This document shows positions 43,220 to 52,835 of a stretch of DNA of 64,000 bases, piece after piece. A program made the position numbers and the translations under genes. Position 1 is the first letter of the stretch; each line of letters begins with the position of its first letter. Under the pieces are notes generated by a model. It saw only the letters and a program-made list of their open reading frames with translations, was not told the origin of the DNA and made no database searches. Source of the stretch: Novipirellula herctigrandis. GTDB lineage: Bacteria > Planctomycetota > Planctomycetia > Pirellulales > Pirellulaceae. The stretch spans positions 4,066,623 through 4,130,622 of the forward strand of contig SJPJ01000001.1 in NCBI GenBank assembly GCA_007859835.1, written 5' to 3'.

Positions 43220-43933
43220 CTACAGACCGACATCACAGTAGCCGTTGTCCTGCAACCTGACCATCAACCGGATGAGTGCCGCTTGGCTGTCCACATCCAA
43301 TTTTTTCAGCGCAGCATTGCGACGGTTTTCGACGGTCTTATCGGATACCCCAAGGACCTTGGCCATATGTTTGACCGATTCGCCTTTGGAAACCATCACT
43401 GCAACCTGTTGTTCTCGCTCTTCTAGCTTGCTGTACCGATCCCACATCACTGCCAAATCGACGAATTGGGGTTCGTTGATTGGTCTCTCTTTGACTTCAA
43501 TGATACGCGTCACACCTAAAATAGCTGCTCGCGGATGACCACTCCCTAGCAATGAACGTTTGATTGTTCGCAGTAGCATGGCACGCCCTTGGGAATCTCG
43601 TCCTGCGTGTTCGAATTCGACCGTAGAACATCCCGACAAAAGCAATGCATCGGAACGAGACGAGATCGGCATGATCGTTTCATTCAAAAAATCCTCACCG
43701 AAGCGACCGACCGAACTCACCGGCCCGGAAAAGGTTTGCTCATACACGGTGTTGGTAACCAAGATTTGATTGTCCACGGTTTTGATATAAACCGAATCAA
43801 CCGCGTGAGCAATGGCCCCATGGAGTGAGCAATTCTTACGAAAGGCCTCTACCAATCCCTCAAACATCGAGTTCACTTCTTGAGCAAATGAGCCGTCTTC
43901 TCGATGGGGCAGGGGAGGTAGATGGGAAGACAT
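43220..43933 (-). CDS. PAS-domain LuxR-type transcription regulator
   Basis: This 237-residue protein has no receiver domain. The N-terminal two-thirds has a PAS-like fold (AHAVDSVYIKTVDNQILVTNTVYEQTF ... RTIKRSLLGSG). The C-terminus carries a LuxR helix-turn-helix (LEEREQQVAVMVSKGESVKHMAKVLGVSDKTVENRRNAALKKL). The Gly/Val and recognition-helix residues are well conserved. It would bind DNA in response to a small-molecule or redox signal sensed by PAS. It is convergent with the RlhA-like gene and divergent from the cytochrome gene, which could be a target. Confidence 0.9.
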   Translation of the reverse strand: MSSHLPPLPHREDGSFAQEVNSMFEGLVEAFRKNCSLHGAIAHAVDSVYIKTVDNQILVTNTVYEQTFSGPVSSVGRFGEDFLNETIMPISSRSDALLLSGCSTVEFEHAGRDSQGRAMLLRTIKRSLLGSGHPRAAILGVTRIIEVKERPINEPQFVDLAVMWDRYSKLEEREQQVAVMVSKGESVKHMAKVLGVSDKTVENRRNAALKKLDVDSQAALIRLMVRLQDNGYCDVGL

Positions 43934-44452
43934 GCAGTGTCAGTTCGCAAAATTGGTTGAATCCCTCAGTCAAACAGCCCACGATCAGGATTCCCATCGG
44001 CAACAAACAATTGCACCCGATGTTTAGCGATAGCGATCTGCTTCACATCATCAAAAGAAAAATGACCACGACGGACACCGAATGGGGGCAATCATTCGGT
44101 GACCGCGTGGTCCATTGGAGGATTATCGCAAGCGACAATGACTCCCGGTGCCGAGGAAAGTGTGGGGCTGACTCATCCTCGACGAAATAACTATCGTACA
44201 AAATCGATTCGGATGTGGAAAAAAACTTTCCGTTATCAGAAGTTTCCCCAGCCCCGAAGTGCGTCAATTCGTCACACAAGGCACAATAGGAGGATTCAGC
44301 ACACGAAACAACTGAACACACGACCACACACCCGTCTGAACTATTGACGAAGGGGCGAAATAAGGACAACAACCTCGATTCACTGAGGCGTCACGCACCG
44401 TGAGACTGGTACATTGGATCGAGTTGCGAACCACACCCCAAGACAGCTTTCG
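43934..44452. other. divergent intergenic region with inverted repeat
   Basis: This 519-base spacer lies between the PAS-LuxR regulator and the multihaem cytochrome. A 9-base perfect inverted repeat CACCGAATG/CATTCGGTG (44076-44084, 44093-44101) has an 8-base gap, compatible with an operator or hairpin. No other gene is recognised. Confidence 0.55.
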
Positions 44453-46942
44453 ATGGCTATGAGTGCATCTGATTCGAATCCCCCCCTGACATCCGCCGCC
44501 GGTATTGTCACGATTCTGTTGACAATCGTTGCAACGTCATCCACCAGCGGGGCCGATCGTTTGGTGGATCACTACCCCTCAGCTGCGGAATCGGGATGCA
44601 TGAAATGCCATGGCGAGATTGAGCCGATCCGTGAAGTCGGCTCCGAGATGCTCAGTCAAATCATGGCTCTTGGTGACGAACTTGGTGACCCGGCCGGATG
44701 CGTGGTTTGCCACAACGGGGATGCAACCGAAACGGTTGACAAAGAAATAGCTCATGGAGGCGAGGATTTTTTTCCTGACCCTGGCAGCCCCTGGGTCAAC
44801 TCGGAAACCTGCGGCCAATGCCACGCAGATCAAGTACGCGTACAGTGGCATAGTTTAATGATGACCGAAGCGGGCAAAATCCAAGGCGTTTGTTGGGCGT
44901 TTGGTTCCTTGACTGGCTACGAACATCGTTGGGCCAACTATGCCGTCACGAATCCGACCGACCCCAAAGCCCGTCTCGGAACGGATGCTTATCGGGCATA
45001 CATGGAAGTGTTAACCGCAAGGGAGCCGAATGTCTTCGTCGATCGCCATGAAGCGTTGCCCGATGCGCTCAAGAAGGACGAGCTTGGTCGCCTCGACGAA
45101 GATCCTTCGCTATCCGCATTCACCTACATTCGTCAAGAATGCCAGCGTTGTCATCATGCGGTGAAAGGACGCCAAGAACGAGGTGACTTTCGGGGGATGG
45201 GATGCTCTTCATGCCACATCCCGTACGGCAACGAAGGCATCTATGAAGGAGCCGACCCTTCGATCCCAACGTCCGAAACCGGCCACCCACTGGTCCATTC
45301 GATTCAAGGTTCCCGCGAAGCGAAAGTGACTGTTCACGGCACCACTTATAGTGGTATTCCTGTGGAAACATGCACGACGTGCCATGATCGCGGCAAACGA
45401 ATTGGCGTTTCGTTTCAAGGCTTAATGGAAACACCATTCACTTCGCCTTATGCGGCCGACGGTAGCGATCAGCCGAAGCTCCATACAAAGCATTACATCG
45501 CGATGGATCAAGATATCCACTACCAAAAAGGAATGACGTGCCAAGATTGCCACACTTCACTTGATGTGCACGGCGATGGTTTTCTAACGGGTGCAAATTT
45601 GGCTGCAGTACAAATCGAATGTTCTGATTGTCACGGGACGCCCGACAAATACCCTTGGGAATTGCCTCTCGGTTTCATGGATGAATTCGAAGAATCACCT
45701 GCCACGGGTGAGATGCGTGGCGTGACCAATAAACTGCTGCCCCACACCCTTCAAGGAAGCGAATTGGAACCACTCGATGGCTACCTTCTGACGGCTCGGG
45801 GCAACCCGTATGAAAACGTCGTTCGCGATGGAGACGAAGTGATCGTCTACACCGCTGCGGGCGCTGACATTCGCATGAAGCCGCTCAAGAAACTAATCGA
45901 AGAAGAACAGGTCAGCGAGCGTGGCCGTGTCGCGATGCAAGGCGTTGCATCCCACTTGGAGCGAATGGAATGCTACACTTGCCACACCAGTTGGACGCCC
46001 CAGTGCTATGGTTGTCACGTCAAAATCGACTTTTCGCAAAAGGACAAATGCCCCGAATGCGAGCAGTCGAAAATGGGCTTTGATTGGGTCGGCGCAGGAC
46101 GGGCTCACGGGGAAGATGAGTTCCGAACCGATCGTGGCGAGACAGGCTATGACACGATCATCCCAGGAAAAGTGAGTGAACAACGCAGCTATGAACGATG
46201 GGAAGAACCGATGCTCGGTATCAATGGCGAAGGCCGCGTCACGCCGCTCGCGCCAGGATGCCAAGTGTCGGTGACCGTGATCGGTCAAGACGGAAAGCCG
46301 CTGTTACTTAATCACATCTACAAAACACAAGCTGATTCGGAGGGCGCCGGTGATGACGGTCAATTGTCAATCGACATGAGTCCGACGCAGCCTCATACAA
46401 CCACTAAAAATGCCCGTTCCTGCGAATCTTGCCACGCTTCGGACAAGGCATTAGGGTTGGGCATTAAGGGAACCAGACCTTGGAATGAAGAGCATCTTGT
46501 CGATTTAGAGACGGTCGATGGAAAGGTGTTGCCACAGAAGACACAGCCACAAATGTCGGCGGTCGAGAATTTGGATCACGATTGGTCGCAAGTCGTCGAT
46601 CAAGAAGGAAATCAAGTCGCGACCGTTGGGCATCACTTCAAGTTGTCACGAGCGTTCAATCAAGAAGAACTCAATCGGATCAGCCGTGAAGGAACGTGCT
46701 TGGCGTGCCACAAGGAAATCCCCAAAGCTTCGTTGGCGGTAAGCCTGCTGCATCACGTGGCCGCGTACACCGGCGGGGTCCCCAAAACACCTTCGGAACA
46801 CGATTCACTTGTAAATAAAATTGTCCTTTCGAGTGCATGGGGGCAAGCGTTAGCAATCATCGGAGCCCCCCTTATCGGTTTGGCTGCTTTGGTCTGGTAC
46901 CGCCGGCGAAGAACACGGAAAACCTCGGCGAGTCATTCGTAG
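44453..46942 (+). CDS. exported multihaem c-type cytochrome (12 CXXCH motifs)
   Basis: The protein is about 829 residues from the ATG at 44453 (another at 44459). A leader (ILLTIVATSSTSGADR) exports it. Twelve CXXCH haem-attachment sites are visible: CMKCH, CVVCH, CGQCH, CQRCH, CSSCH, CTTCH, CQDCH, CSDCH, CYTCH, CYGCH, CESCH, CLACH. A thirteenth, CPECE, has lost its His. A C-terminal helix (AIIGAPLIGLAALVWY) and basic tail anchor it in the membrane. Such proteins carry electrons in the periplasm; the reaction is unknown. A diheme-like spacing pair (CYTCH-CYGCH) separates the two halves. Confidence 0.9.
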   Translation: MAMSASDSNPPLTSAAGIVTILLTIVATSSTSGADRLVDHYPSAAESGCMKCHGEIEPIREVGSEMLSQIMALGDELGDPAGCVVCHNGDATETVDKEIAHGGEDFFPDPGSPWVNSETCGQCHADQVRVQWHSLMMTEAGKIQGVCWAFGSLTGYEHRWANYAVTNPTDPKARLGTDAYRAYMEVLTAREPNVFVDRHEALPDALKKDELGRLDEDPSLSAFTYIRQECQRCHHAVKGRQERGDFRGMGCSSCHIPYGNEGIYEGADPSIPTSETGHPLVHSIQGSREAKVTVHGTTYSGIPVETCTTCHDRGKRIGVSFQGLMETPFTSPYAADGSDQPKLHTKHYIAMDQDIHYQKGMTCQDCHTSLDVHGDGFLTGANLAAVQIECSDCHGTPDKYPWELPLGFMDEFEESPATGEMRGVTNKLLPHTLQGSELEPLDGYLLTARGNPYENVVRDGDEVIVYTAAGADIRMKPLKKLIEEEQVSERGRVAMQGVASHLERMECYTCHTSWTPQCYGCHVKIDFSQKDKCPECEQSKMGFDWVGAGRAHGEDEFRTDRGETGYDTIIPGKVSEQRSYERWEEPMLGINGEGRVTPLAPGCQVSVTVIGQDGKPLLLNHIYKTQADSEGAGDDGQLSIDMSPTQPHTTTKNARSCESCHASDKALGLGIKGTRPWNEEHLVDLETVDGKVLPQKTQPQMSAVENLDHDWSQVVDQEGNQVATVGHHFKLSRAFNQEELNRISREGTCLACHKEIPKASLAVSLLHHVAAYTGGVPKTPSEHDSLVNKIVLSSAWGQALAIIGAPLIGLAALVWYRRRRTRKTSASHS

Positions 46943-47006
46943 CAGACATGAACGCGTTCGAAAAGGGGAATAGCCGAACCTTGGATGCAGCTAGTAGAAT
47001 GAAGGC

Positions 47007-47468
47007 ATGAACAAGACACACTTTATCGTATTGCTATCCGTTTCCTTTTTGATCGCTGGCTGCAACCGTGCCACGGTTGAACCATCTGCTGAAGAAATCA
47101 CTACCGAAGCGGGCACTGTCACCGTCGTGATTCAATCAAGTGAGGGCGAACGTCAAACCGAGGTGGACAACGTGTTGCCTGGTGCGACCGTCGAATCCGT
47201 GATGCGATCAATTGAAGAGGTTCCGATCACGATCAACGGATCAGGCGTAACCGCATTTGTCAGTAAGATGGATGGTGTCGAAACCGAATCGACAAAGGGA
47301 TGGACCTACATGGTCAACGATGAGTACGTCAACAAGGGAATCGGCAGCGTGATGTTGGTTCCACCGGCAACCGTCACATGGACCTACGGCACCTACGAAC
47401 AAACCATCGGGAACAAAGTCGACACCTCGAACGACGAATCAGCGACCACCCAAGCGTCCCAAGAGTAG
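47007..47468 (+). CDS. DUF4430-domain lipoprotein
   Basis: This 153-residue lipoprotein has a signal MNKTHFIVLLSVSFLIAGC with a perfect lipobox. The mature domain ISGSGVTAFVSKMDGVETESTKGWTYMVNDEYVNKGIGSVML (written here loosely from NGSGVTAF through SVMLVPP) fits DUF4430. This small beta-domain is related to the transcobalamin C-terminal region. The family often has a conserved W-Y-N and G-S pattern, present as GWTYMVNDEYVNKGIGS. It faces the corrinoid-binding gene at 47538 and follows the cytochrome gene. Binding of a cobamide is conceivable but unproven. Confidence 0.8.
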   Translation: MNKTHFIVLLSVSFLIAGCNRATVEPSAEEITTEAGTVTVVIQSSEGERQTEVDNVLPGATVESVMRSIEEVPITINGSGVTAFVSKMDGVETESTKGWTYMVNDEYVNKGIGSVMLVPPATVTWTYGTYEQTIGNKVDTSNDESATTQASQE

Positions 47469-47537
47469 TCTTGCAACTCGCTAAGAGGACGTGTTCTTCA
47501 AACGGCTGTATTCTGCATACTGCGACGCACCCCGTTG

Positions 47538-48170
47538 CTAGGATGCAACCAATTCTCGGGCGATCGCGACCGCGGCATTCGCATTATTGCTATAGCCATG
47601 GGCACCAATCGAATCGGCATATTGCTGCGTGACGGGGGCTCCGCCGACCATCACTTTGACGCCCTCAAGCCCAGCTTCGGTCACCGCATCGACAACCGCT
47701 TTCATGCCGGTCATCGTCGTGGTCAATAGGGCAGAAACGGCGATAATCGTCGCTCCGGTCTCTTTCGCTTTCTCGACAAATGCGGCTGCTGAGACATCGA
47801 CGCCCAAATCGACGACTTCGAATCCGCCCCCTTCAAGCATCGAAGCGACGAGCCCTTTGCCGATATCATGCAAGTCACCTTTTACGGTCCCAATCACGAC
47901 CCGTCCAACCGGTTCCACTCCGCTGCTAGTCAATAGTGGGCGAATGAGTTCCAACGCCCCCTTCATCGCCCGAGCCGCGATAAGTAGTTCGGGCACAAAG
48001 TATTCGTGATTCTCGAATCGCTTACCGACTTCGTCCATCGCCGGAGTCATGTATTCAACGACAAGCGATTGAGGATCCGCTCCCTCGTCAAGTGCAGTTT
48101 GTGTCACCGCAAAAGCCGTTTTCGCATCTCCTACAAGAATCGCATCATACAATTGTGACAAATCCGACAT
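47538..48170 (-). CDS. corrinoid (B12)-binding protein
   Basis: This 210-residue protein has the methyltransferase-type cobalamin-binding arrangement. An N-terminal helical cap (LYDAILVGDAKTAF ... LIAARAMKGALE) is followed by the Rossmann domain with the lower-ligand His motif GDLHDIGKGLVASMLEGGGFEVVDLG (DxHxxG) and VGGAPVTQ. It is the carrier part of corrinoid methyltransferase systems, like MtaC/MtbC-type proteins. No methyltransferase or activator gene is adjacent. It is convergent with the DUF4430 lipoprotein, with a 69-base gap. Confidence 0.92.
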   Translation of the reverse strand: MSDLSQLYDAILVGDAKTAFAVTQTALDEGADPQSLVVEYMTPAMDEVGKRFENHEYFVPELLIAARAMKGALELIRPLLTSSGVEPVGRVVIGTVKGDLHDIGKGLVASMLEGGGFEVVDLGVDVSAAAFVEKAKETGATIIAVSALLTTTMTGMKAVVDAVTEAGLEGVKVMVGGAPVTQQYADSIGAHGYSNNANAAVAIARELVAS

Positions 48171-48512
48171 GGGTGCTCCAAAAATTAGCGAAGGCGGGAA
48201 AGAGCTCGATTTTCAGGCTATGCATTGGCCAAGTCAACTACCAGTTAGTCATCGGTTGGATATTTGCTTTTCATGCTCGCAATAGCTAAACGGGAGAAGT
48301 TTGCTTTTGTTGTGAATCAAAACAATCTTGTAGACCAATTTACGAATTTGCCCTGAATCTCGGACGGCTTTCTTTCTTGGGCCCCTATCGCCCAAGTGGA
48401 TACCGCAGGGGCTTACTCTACCGCCAGCTTAACCAGATCCAAAGTAATGCAGGTAGAAATCGCACGAAAAAGATGTTTTCGGCTATAAAAGAAATCGCAT
48501 TTAATGCGTCAG
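48171..48512. other. intergenic region, no gene seen
   Basis: A 342-base spacer precedes tRNA-Cys. It has a weak inverted repeat CTTGGGC (48376-48382) and GCCCAAG (48390-48396), but no T run. No coding features are apparent. Confidence 0.5.
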
Positions 48513-48585
48513 AGGCGACGGTGGGATTCGAACCCACGAATAAAGGATTTGCAATCCTTCGCCTTAGCCACTTGGCCACGTCGCC
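48513..48585 (-). tRNA. tRNA-Cys (GCA)
   Basis: The acceptor arms GGCGACG (48585-48579) and CGTCGCC (48520-48514) pair fully, with T as discriminator. Anticodon stem AAGGA/TCCTT encloses loop TTGCAAA, giving anticodon GCA. The T-arm GTGGGTTCGAATCCCAC is canonical. CCA is not encoded. Confidence 0.95.
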
Positions 48586-48771
48586 TTCAATAAGCCCGCA
48601 AATTAGGAAATGTATGCGGATTAGTCAAGATCGTGCGTATGCAAGTTCTTCAAAGCACGATCCGATTATGAGGTTCCTATCGGACCCTATCCCGCTCGCT
48701 CTTTAGCCAGAGAAGCGAAAAAGAATCGCGAATAGCCATTTTTAGTCGCTCTCGCGAAACTTTGCCTGCCC

Positions 48772-50289
48772 ATGCGAATCGAGAAACTGCAAATCCACCG
48801 TGACACCAGCGGACAGCTTTTGTTAAAGAACGACCGTCCGGTTTCCCATCATTTTCTTGCAGGTGTTCTCGTGGTCCAATCCTTCACCCCTCTCCGAGCA
48901 GCCAAAAAGTGGCTTATTTGGACGATTTGGTTTGGTGTCCCCGCATGGTTTGCATGGTCCGTCAACGCATCCGAACCACAAATCTCATGGAGAGACTCTG
49001 GGAATCCAGCATCAGAGACGTTCAGCACGCCGAAAGTACCGCTTTGGCAACAAGGCGTCGCGCAGTGGAACGGGACGGGGTATAGCCATCCATCCCCTTC
49101 TTTGGCTGCGACAAATTCGGTTGCCAACCCCGTGAGTCACGCCGAAGACGGCATGCACGCCCAGACGGGATTGAATATCGAGCAAGTTTCTCACTCGTCG
49201 TCCGTCGTTCCGACCACGCCCAATCCTGTCACTCCGCCATATACCGTCCCGTTCGATCCGTCGATGCAAGCCATTGGTATTTCTTATCCCGCCGCCACAA
49301 TTGCCGCCAACCTGACGCCCCCCAGTTTGTCGGGACCGATCACAACACCGTCGGCCCAACCGTCACCAGCGTTTTCCACCGCAAACTCGGCGAGCACACC
49401 TACGTTCGCGGAGCCAGTGACCGATTTCGAGATGCTTGGTGAGGAACCTTCTGAGTTTTGGAGTCCGTCGGCACCGATCGGGCAAGGACTTGCGACGCCA
49501 CCCTCCGAAAACACGTTACCGCTGGCGACGTCCGCTCCCGAAGAAATGAATACGATCGATTCTCACTCGATGACCATCGAAGAACCGCCGCTGGAACAGG
49601 AGGTCCTTCGTTGGTATCAATACCCCGTCCAATGGATGCATGGATGGGACAGTCATGCCGAATTCGGTCTGGACGGCAGCAGCGGTAACGCTGAAACGCT
49701 AGCGTTACAAATGGGACTGGAAATGAAACGCCAAACCGACGACTATACTTTCGCCATTGATGTTGATTACCGCAACGCTACGAGCCGACGGGTAACGACC
49801 GAGGACAACGGACGATTCAATGTCGACTACGACCGAATGCTTAGCGATTCCAAATGGTCTTTGTTCGCAAAGTACGGCATGGAATGGGATAAGTTCAAAG
49901 CATTTGATCTGCGGTTGAATATCAACGGCGGTGCTGGCTACCATTGGATCCGAACCGACGACACGACCTTGGTCACTCGGTTTGGTGCGGGTGCATCGCG
50001 AGAAATCGGTGCTCCGATTGACGAGTGGACACCGGAAGCAGTCTTTGGTGCTGAAGCTTCGCGTCAACTCACCAGCCGTCAAAAGCTGAAGGCAAAAATC
50101 GACTACTTCCCCGCATGGGAAGACTTTTCCGACTATCGTTTGGTGAGCGATTTTTCGTGGGAAATTTTGCTCGACGGAAGCGAAAACCTGAGCTTGAAAT
50201 TGGCCGCAACCGATCGCTACGACAGCACTCCCCAAGGTGCCTTGGCGAACGACGTTTACTACTCGCTATTGCTGCTTTACAAGTTCTAA
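48772..50289 (+). CDS. exported DUF481-like outer-membrane protein
   Basis: This 505-residue protein starts at ATG 48772. A hydrophobic segment around residues 40-65 (WLIWTIWFGVPAWFAWSVNA) looks like a late signal peptide, so a GTG start near codon 34 is possible. Residues 70-270 are low-complexity Pro/Thr/Ser. The C-terminal 240 residues form an amphipathic beta pattern (AEFGLDGSSGNAETLALQMGLEMKRQ to VYYSLLLLYKF) matching DUF481. It ends in a Phe, typical of outer-membrane beta barrels. No enzymatic motif is seen. Confidence 0.8.
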   Translation: MRIEKLQIHRDTSGQLLLKNDRPVSHHFLAGVLVVQSFTPLRAAKKWLIWTIWFGVPAWFAWSVNASEPQISWRDSGNPASETFSTPKVPLWQQGVAQWNGTGYSHPSPSLAATNSVANPVSHAEDGMHAQTGLNIEQVSHSSSVVPTTPNPVTPPYTVPFDPSMQAIGISYPAATIAANLTPPSLSGPITTPSAQPSPAFSTANSASTPTFAEPVTDFEMLGEEPSEFWSPSAPIGQGLATPPSENTLPLATSAPEEMNTIDSHSMTIEEPPLEQEVLRWYQYPVQWMHGWDSHAEFGLDGSSGNAETLALQMGLEMKRQTDDYTFAIDVDYRNATSRRVTTEDNGRFNVDYDRMLSDSKWSLFAKYGMEWDKFKAFDLRLNINGGAGYHWIRTDDTTLVTRFGAGASREIGAPIDEWTPEAVFGAEASRQLTSRQKLKAKIDYFPAWEDFSDYRLVSDFSWEILLDGSENLSLKLAATDRYDSTPQGALANDVYYSLLLLYKF

Positions 50290-50795
50290 CCGTTTGATCT
50301 GAAGCGTCGATGGATCGATGAAGTCGCTTCGCTGAGGACTCGTGTCGCTGCTTCGCGTTGTCTTTCAACTCGCTGCTGGGCAAGAAGTCGAAACTGACTG
50401 GCGACGACATCTTCAATCACTTCACCCCGCCAATAGACCGCAATATAGACAACTCCATCTAGATCCGCGGGCGCATTGGGGCCAAGGTGCCCCGTGATGG
50501 CAACCGCCAAATCAGCCTCGGGTGTTTTCTTTAGCACCGCAACAGCGAGATCTTGAGTGACCTGTGCGCTGACAGCCGAGTGTTCCTTTAACACCTCGCG
50601 ATCAATCCCCAACCACACGGCTTTCGTTTCCTCGCGGTAAACCACTGCCGAACCGCACATCCACTCCGAGATTCCGGGGACCGCTGCGAGTGCCGCAGCG
50701 ACCAAACCCGACGTACAGCTTTCGGCAAAAACAACCTGAGTGTGAGTATCAGCCAGTCGGCTCGCAAGCTCTTCAGCACGTTGGTTCAGGTTCAT
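50286..50795 (-). CDS. pncC: CinA C-terminal-like nicotinamide-nucleotide amidase
   Basis: The protein is 169 residues from ATG 50795. It has the CinA C-terminal/PncC motifs FAESCTSGLVAAALAAVPG with the expected Ser and AVAITGHLGPNAPADLDGVVYIAV. PncC deamidates nicotinamide mononucleotide to nicotinate mononucleotide in NAD salvage. The usual AITGIAGPGG is altered to AITGHLGPNA, so the activity deserves caution. Its start faces the sensor-kinase gene across 153 bases. Confidence 0.87.
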   Translation of the reverse strand: MNLNQRAEELASRLADTHTQVVFAESCTSGLVAAALAAVPGISEWMCGSAVVYREETKAVWLGIDREVLKEHSAVSAQVTQDLAVAVLKKTPEADLAVAITGHLGPNAPADLDGVVYIAVYWRGEVIEDVVASQFRLLAQQRVERQREAATRVLSEATSSIHRRFRSNG

Positions 50796-50948
50796 GAACA
50801 TTCTTTCTGGTCCATCAAAGCCCCACAAAAATCACAATGCCGTGCAAACGCGGGGAGAAGAGCCTACGATAGTACACTGGTCCTTTCACCGAAAGCCTTC
50901 ACGCTCGATCGGACCATCAGTCAGTCTTTCGTTGCGGATAAAACATCA

Positions 50949-52823
50949 ATGCCATTATCAGAGAAGTTCGCTGACCACGACGAACTGTTCCACCTTGTCG
51001 TGGACGCTTCCCCAGCAGGAATGATTATTGCGGATCGGGCCGGTCAAATCGTGCTCGCAAACCCGTCGGCCGAAGCGATGTTTGGGTATGAAACAGGGGA
51101 TCTAATCAACGAGAGCATTGAGCAACTGGTTCCCGAGGCCCATCGAGATGGCCACAAAGGTCATCGGGATCACTATATGGCTAATCCTCGTTCTCGATCG
51201 ATGGTTAAAAACTCCGATTTCCTCGCACGTCGAAAAGATGGCACGGTCTTTCCGGTGGATATCAGTTTGCGTCCGATTAAGGTCAATGGCGATCCTATGG
51301 TGCTCGCCAATGTGATTGACGCGACAGAACGCCGGCGTGCCGAAGACGAACAACGGCGCAGCGAAGCGATGCTGCCGAAAGTGAATTCGCCTAAGACGAA
51401 CACACCGAATCCACCGCTACTGCTCGTCTCCAACGACAAAGCCAGTTGTGAGGCCATCCACCGTATCGTTTCGCTCGACGCGACCGCCGTCGAGTCTTCG
51501 TCATCTCGTCGTGACACCCTGTCGCGAAACGATTTATCTGATTTTGTCGCCATCCTGCTCGATCAAAACCTGCCCGACGGTGACGCCTGCGAAATGATTG
51601 GGGAACTCCGCACACGGGCTCCGGACACATCGATCATTGTTATCACAACGCATGCCGAAATTAACAACAACTTGGCGGAGAGCTGCCAGAAAGCTGACGA
51701 CTACTTAATCAAGCCGATCAATCAAGATGCATTGCTTTCGAGACTACGTTTTCAAACCGAACTGTATCGCGTTCGCCAAGAACTCCGTCTGAGTGAAAGT
51801 CGGATGCGTTTCTTGGTCGAAAACTTACCTGCCGGGGCGGTCTATGTTGACCAACAAAATCTTTTCTTCAATCGAGCGATCGAAAAAATGACGGGCTATT
51901 TGTCAACCGACATACGCACCGTCAACGATTGGTTCGAAGTCCTTTGTGGCGAAAACCACGAGGTGGGATTTGCACAATACAATGCAGTCAAACAGTTGGG
52001 CTTTCGCGAAGAATGTGTGCTCAAGATCATTCGAAAAGATGGCGTCGAACGCGAGATCCGAATCGCCGGTCATCGCTACGATCACCATGAAGTTTGGTTG
52101 GTCACCGACATCACCGAGTTGTATGATGCGCAAGCCAAATTGGTGCAAGCCGAACGCTTGGCGGCAATTGGCCAAATGGTCACTGGCCTAGCACACGAAA
52201 GCCGCAACGCGCTGCAACGTGCACGTGGTTGTTTGGATTTGCTTGAATTGGACCTGGAAGGACAATCCGAACAACTCGACCTCACCGCACGCGTCCGCAA
52301 GGCGCTCGGGGACTTGCAACACAATTATGAGGAGGTTCGACAATATGCCGCTCCCATTAATTTGCGTCGCGACGACGCGAAAATTGCCAATTTGATCGAG
52401 TCCGCTTTTGACAATGTCTTGTGCGAGTACCCCACAGGCACGCATCGGCTCGAGATCGAGCAACGTGATACGTCGGCGATACGATGCGATTCGCACCGAA
52501 TGATTCAGGTGTTTCGCAATGTGATTGAAAATTCGATGGCGGCATCGCCCGATGGTGTAATCATTCGTGCTCGCATCTCCGACATGGATGTGTTGGGATC
52601 ACCCGTTCAGTACATCGAGTTGTCCGACAATGGCCCCGGAATGCCCGAAAACAACGTGGGAAAAAGTTTTGAACCGTTTTTCACAACGAAACAATCAGGA
52701 ACGGGACTTGGCCTGCCGATTTGCCAGCGAATCGTCTCGGTCCACGGCGGCACCATTTCGATTCGTAGTGAAGCGGGATCCGGGACAACGGTCACCGTGA
52801 TCTTACCGCTTGAAAATGATTGA
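50949..52823 (+). CDS. PAS-REC-PAS histidine kinase
   Basis: The protein is 624 residues from ATG 50949. An N-terminal PAS (about 11-125) leads to a receiver-like domain (155-270) with candidate phosphoacceptor Asp205 in LLDQNLPDG and Lys255. A second PAS (285-395) precedes the HisKA box LAHESRN with His416. An HATPase_c domain follows (ENSMAASP, DNGPGMP, GTGLGLPICQRIVSVHGG). There is no signal peptide or membrane helix, so it is cytoplasmic. The receiver lies before, not after, the kinase. No partner regulator is adjacent. Confidence 0.92.
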   Translation: MPLSEKFADHDELFHLVVDASPAGMIIADRAGQIVLANPSAEAMFGYETGDLINESIEQLVPEAHRDGHKGHRDHYMANPRSRSMVKNSDFLARRKDGTVFPVDISLRPIKVNGDPMVLANVIDATERRRAEDEQRRSEAMLPKVNSPKTNTPNPPLLLVSNDKASCEAIHRIVSLDATAVESSSSRRDTLSRNDLSDFVAILLDQNLPDGDACEMIGELRTRAPDTSIIVITTHAEINNNLAESCQKADDYLIKPINQDALLSRLRFQTELYRVRQELRLSESRMRFLVENLPAGAVYVDQQNLFFNRAIEKMTGYLSTDIRTVNDWFEVLCGENHEVGFAQYNAVKQLGFREECVLKIIRKDGVEREIRIAGHRYDHHEVWLVTDITELYDAQAKLVQAERLAAIGQMVTGLAHESRNALQRARGCLDLLELDLEGQSEQLDLTARVRKALGDLQHNYEEVRQYAAPINLRRDDAKIANLIESAFDNVLCEYPTGTHRLEIEQRDTSAIRCDSHRMIQVFRNVIENSMAASPDGVIIRARISDMDVLGSPVQYIELSDNGPGMPENNVGKSFEPFFTTKQSGTGLGLPICQRIVSVHGGTISIRSEAGSGTTVTVILPLEND

Positions 52824-52835
52824 TCCCATCGGCGA

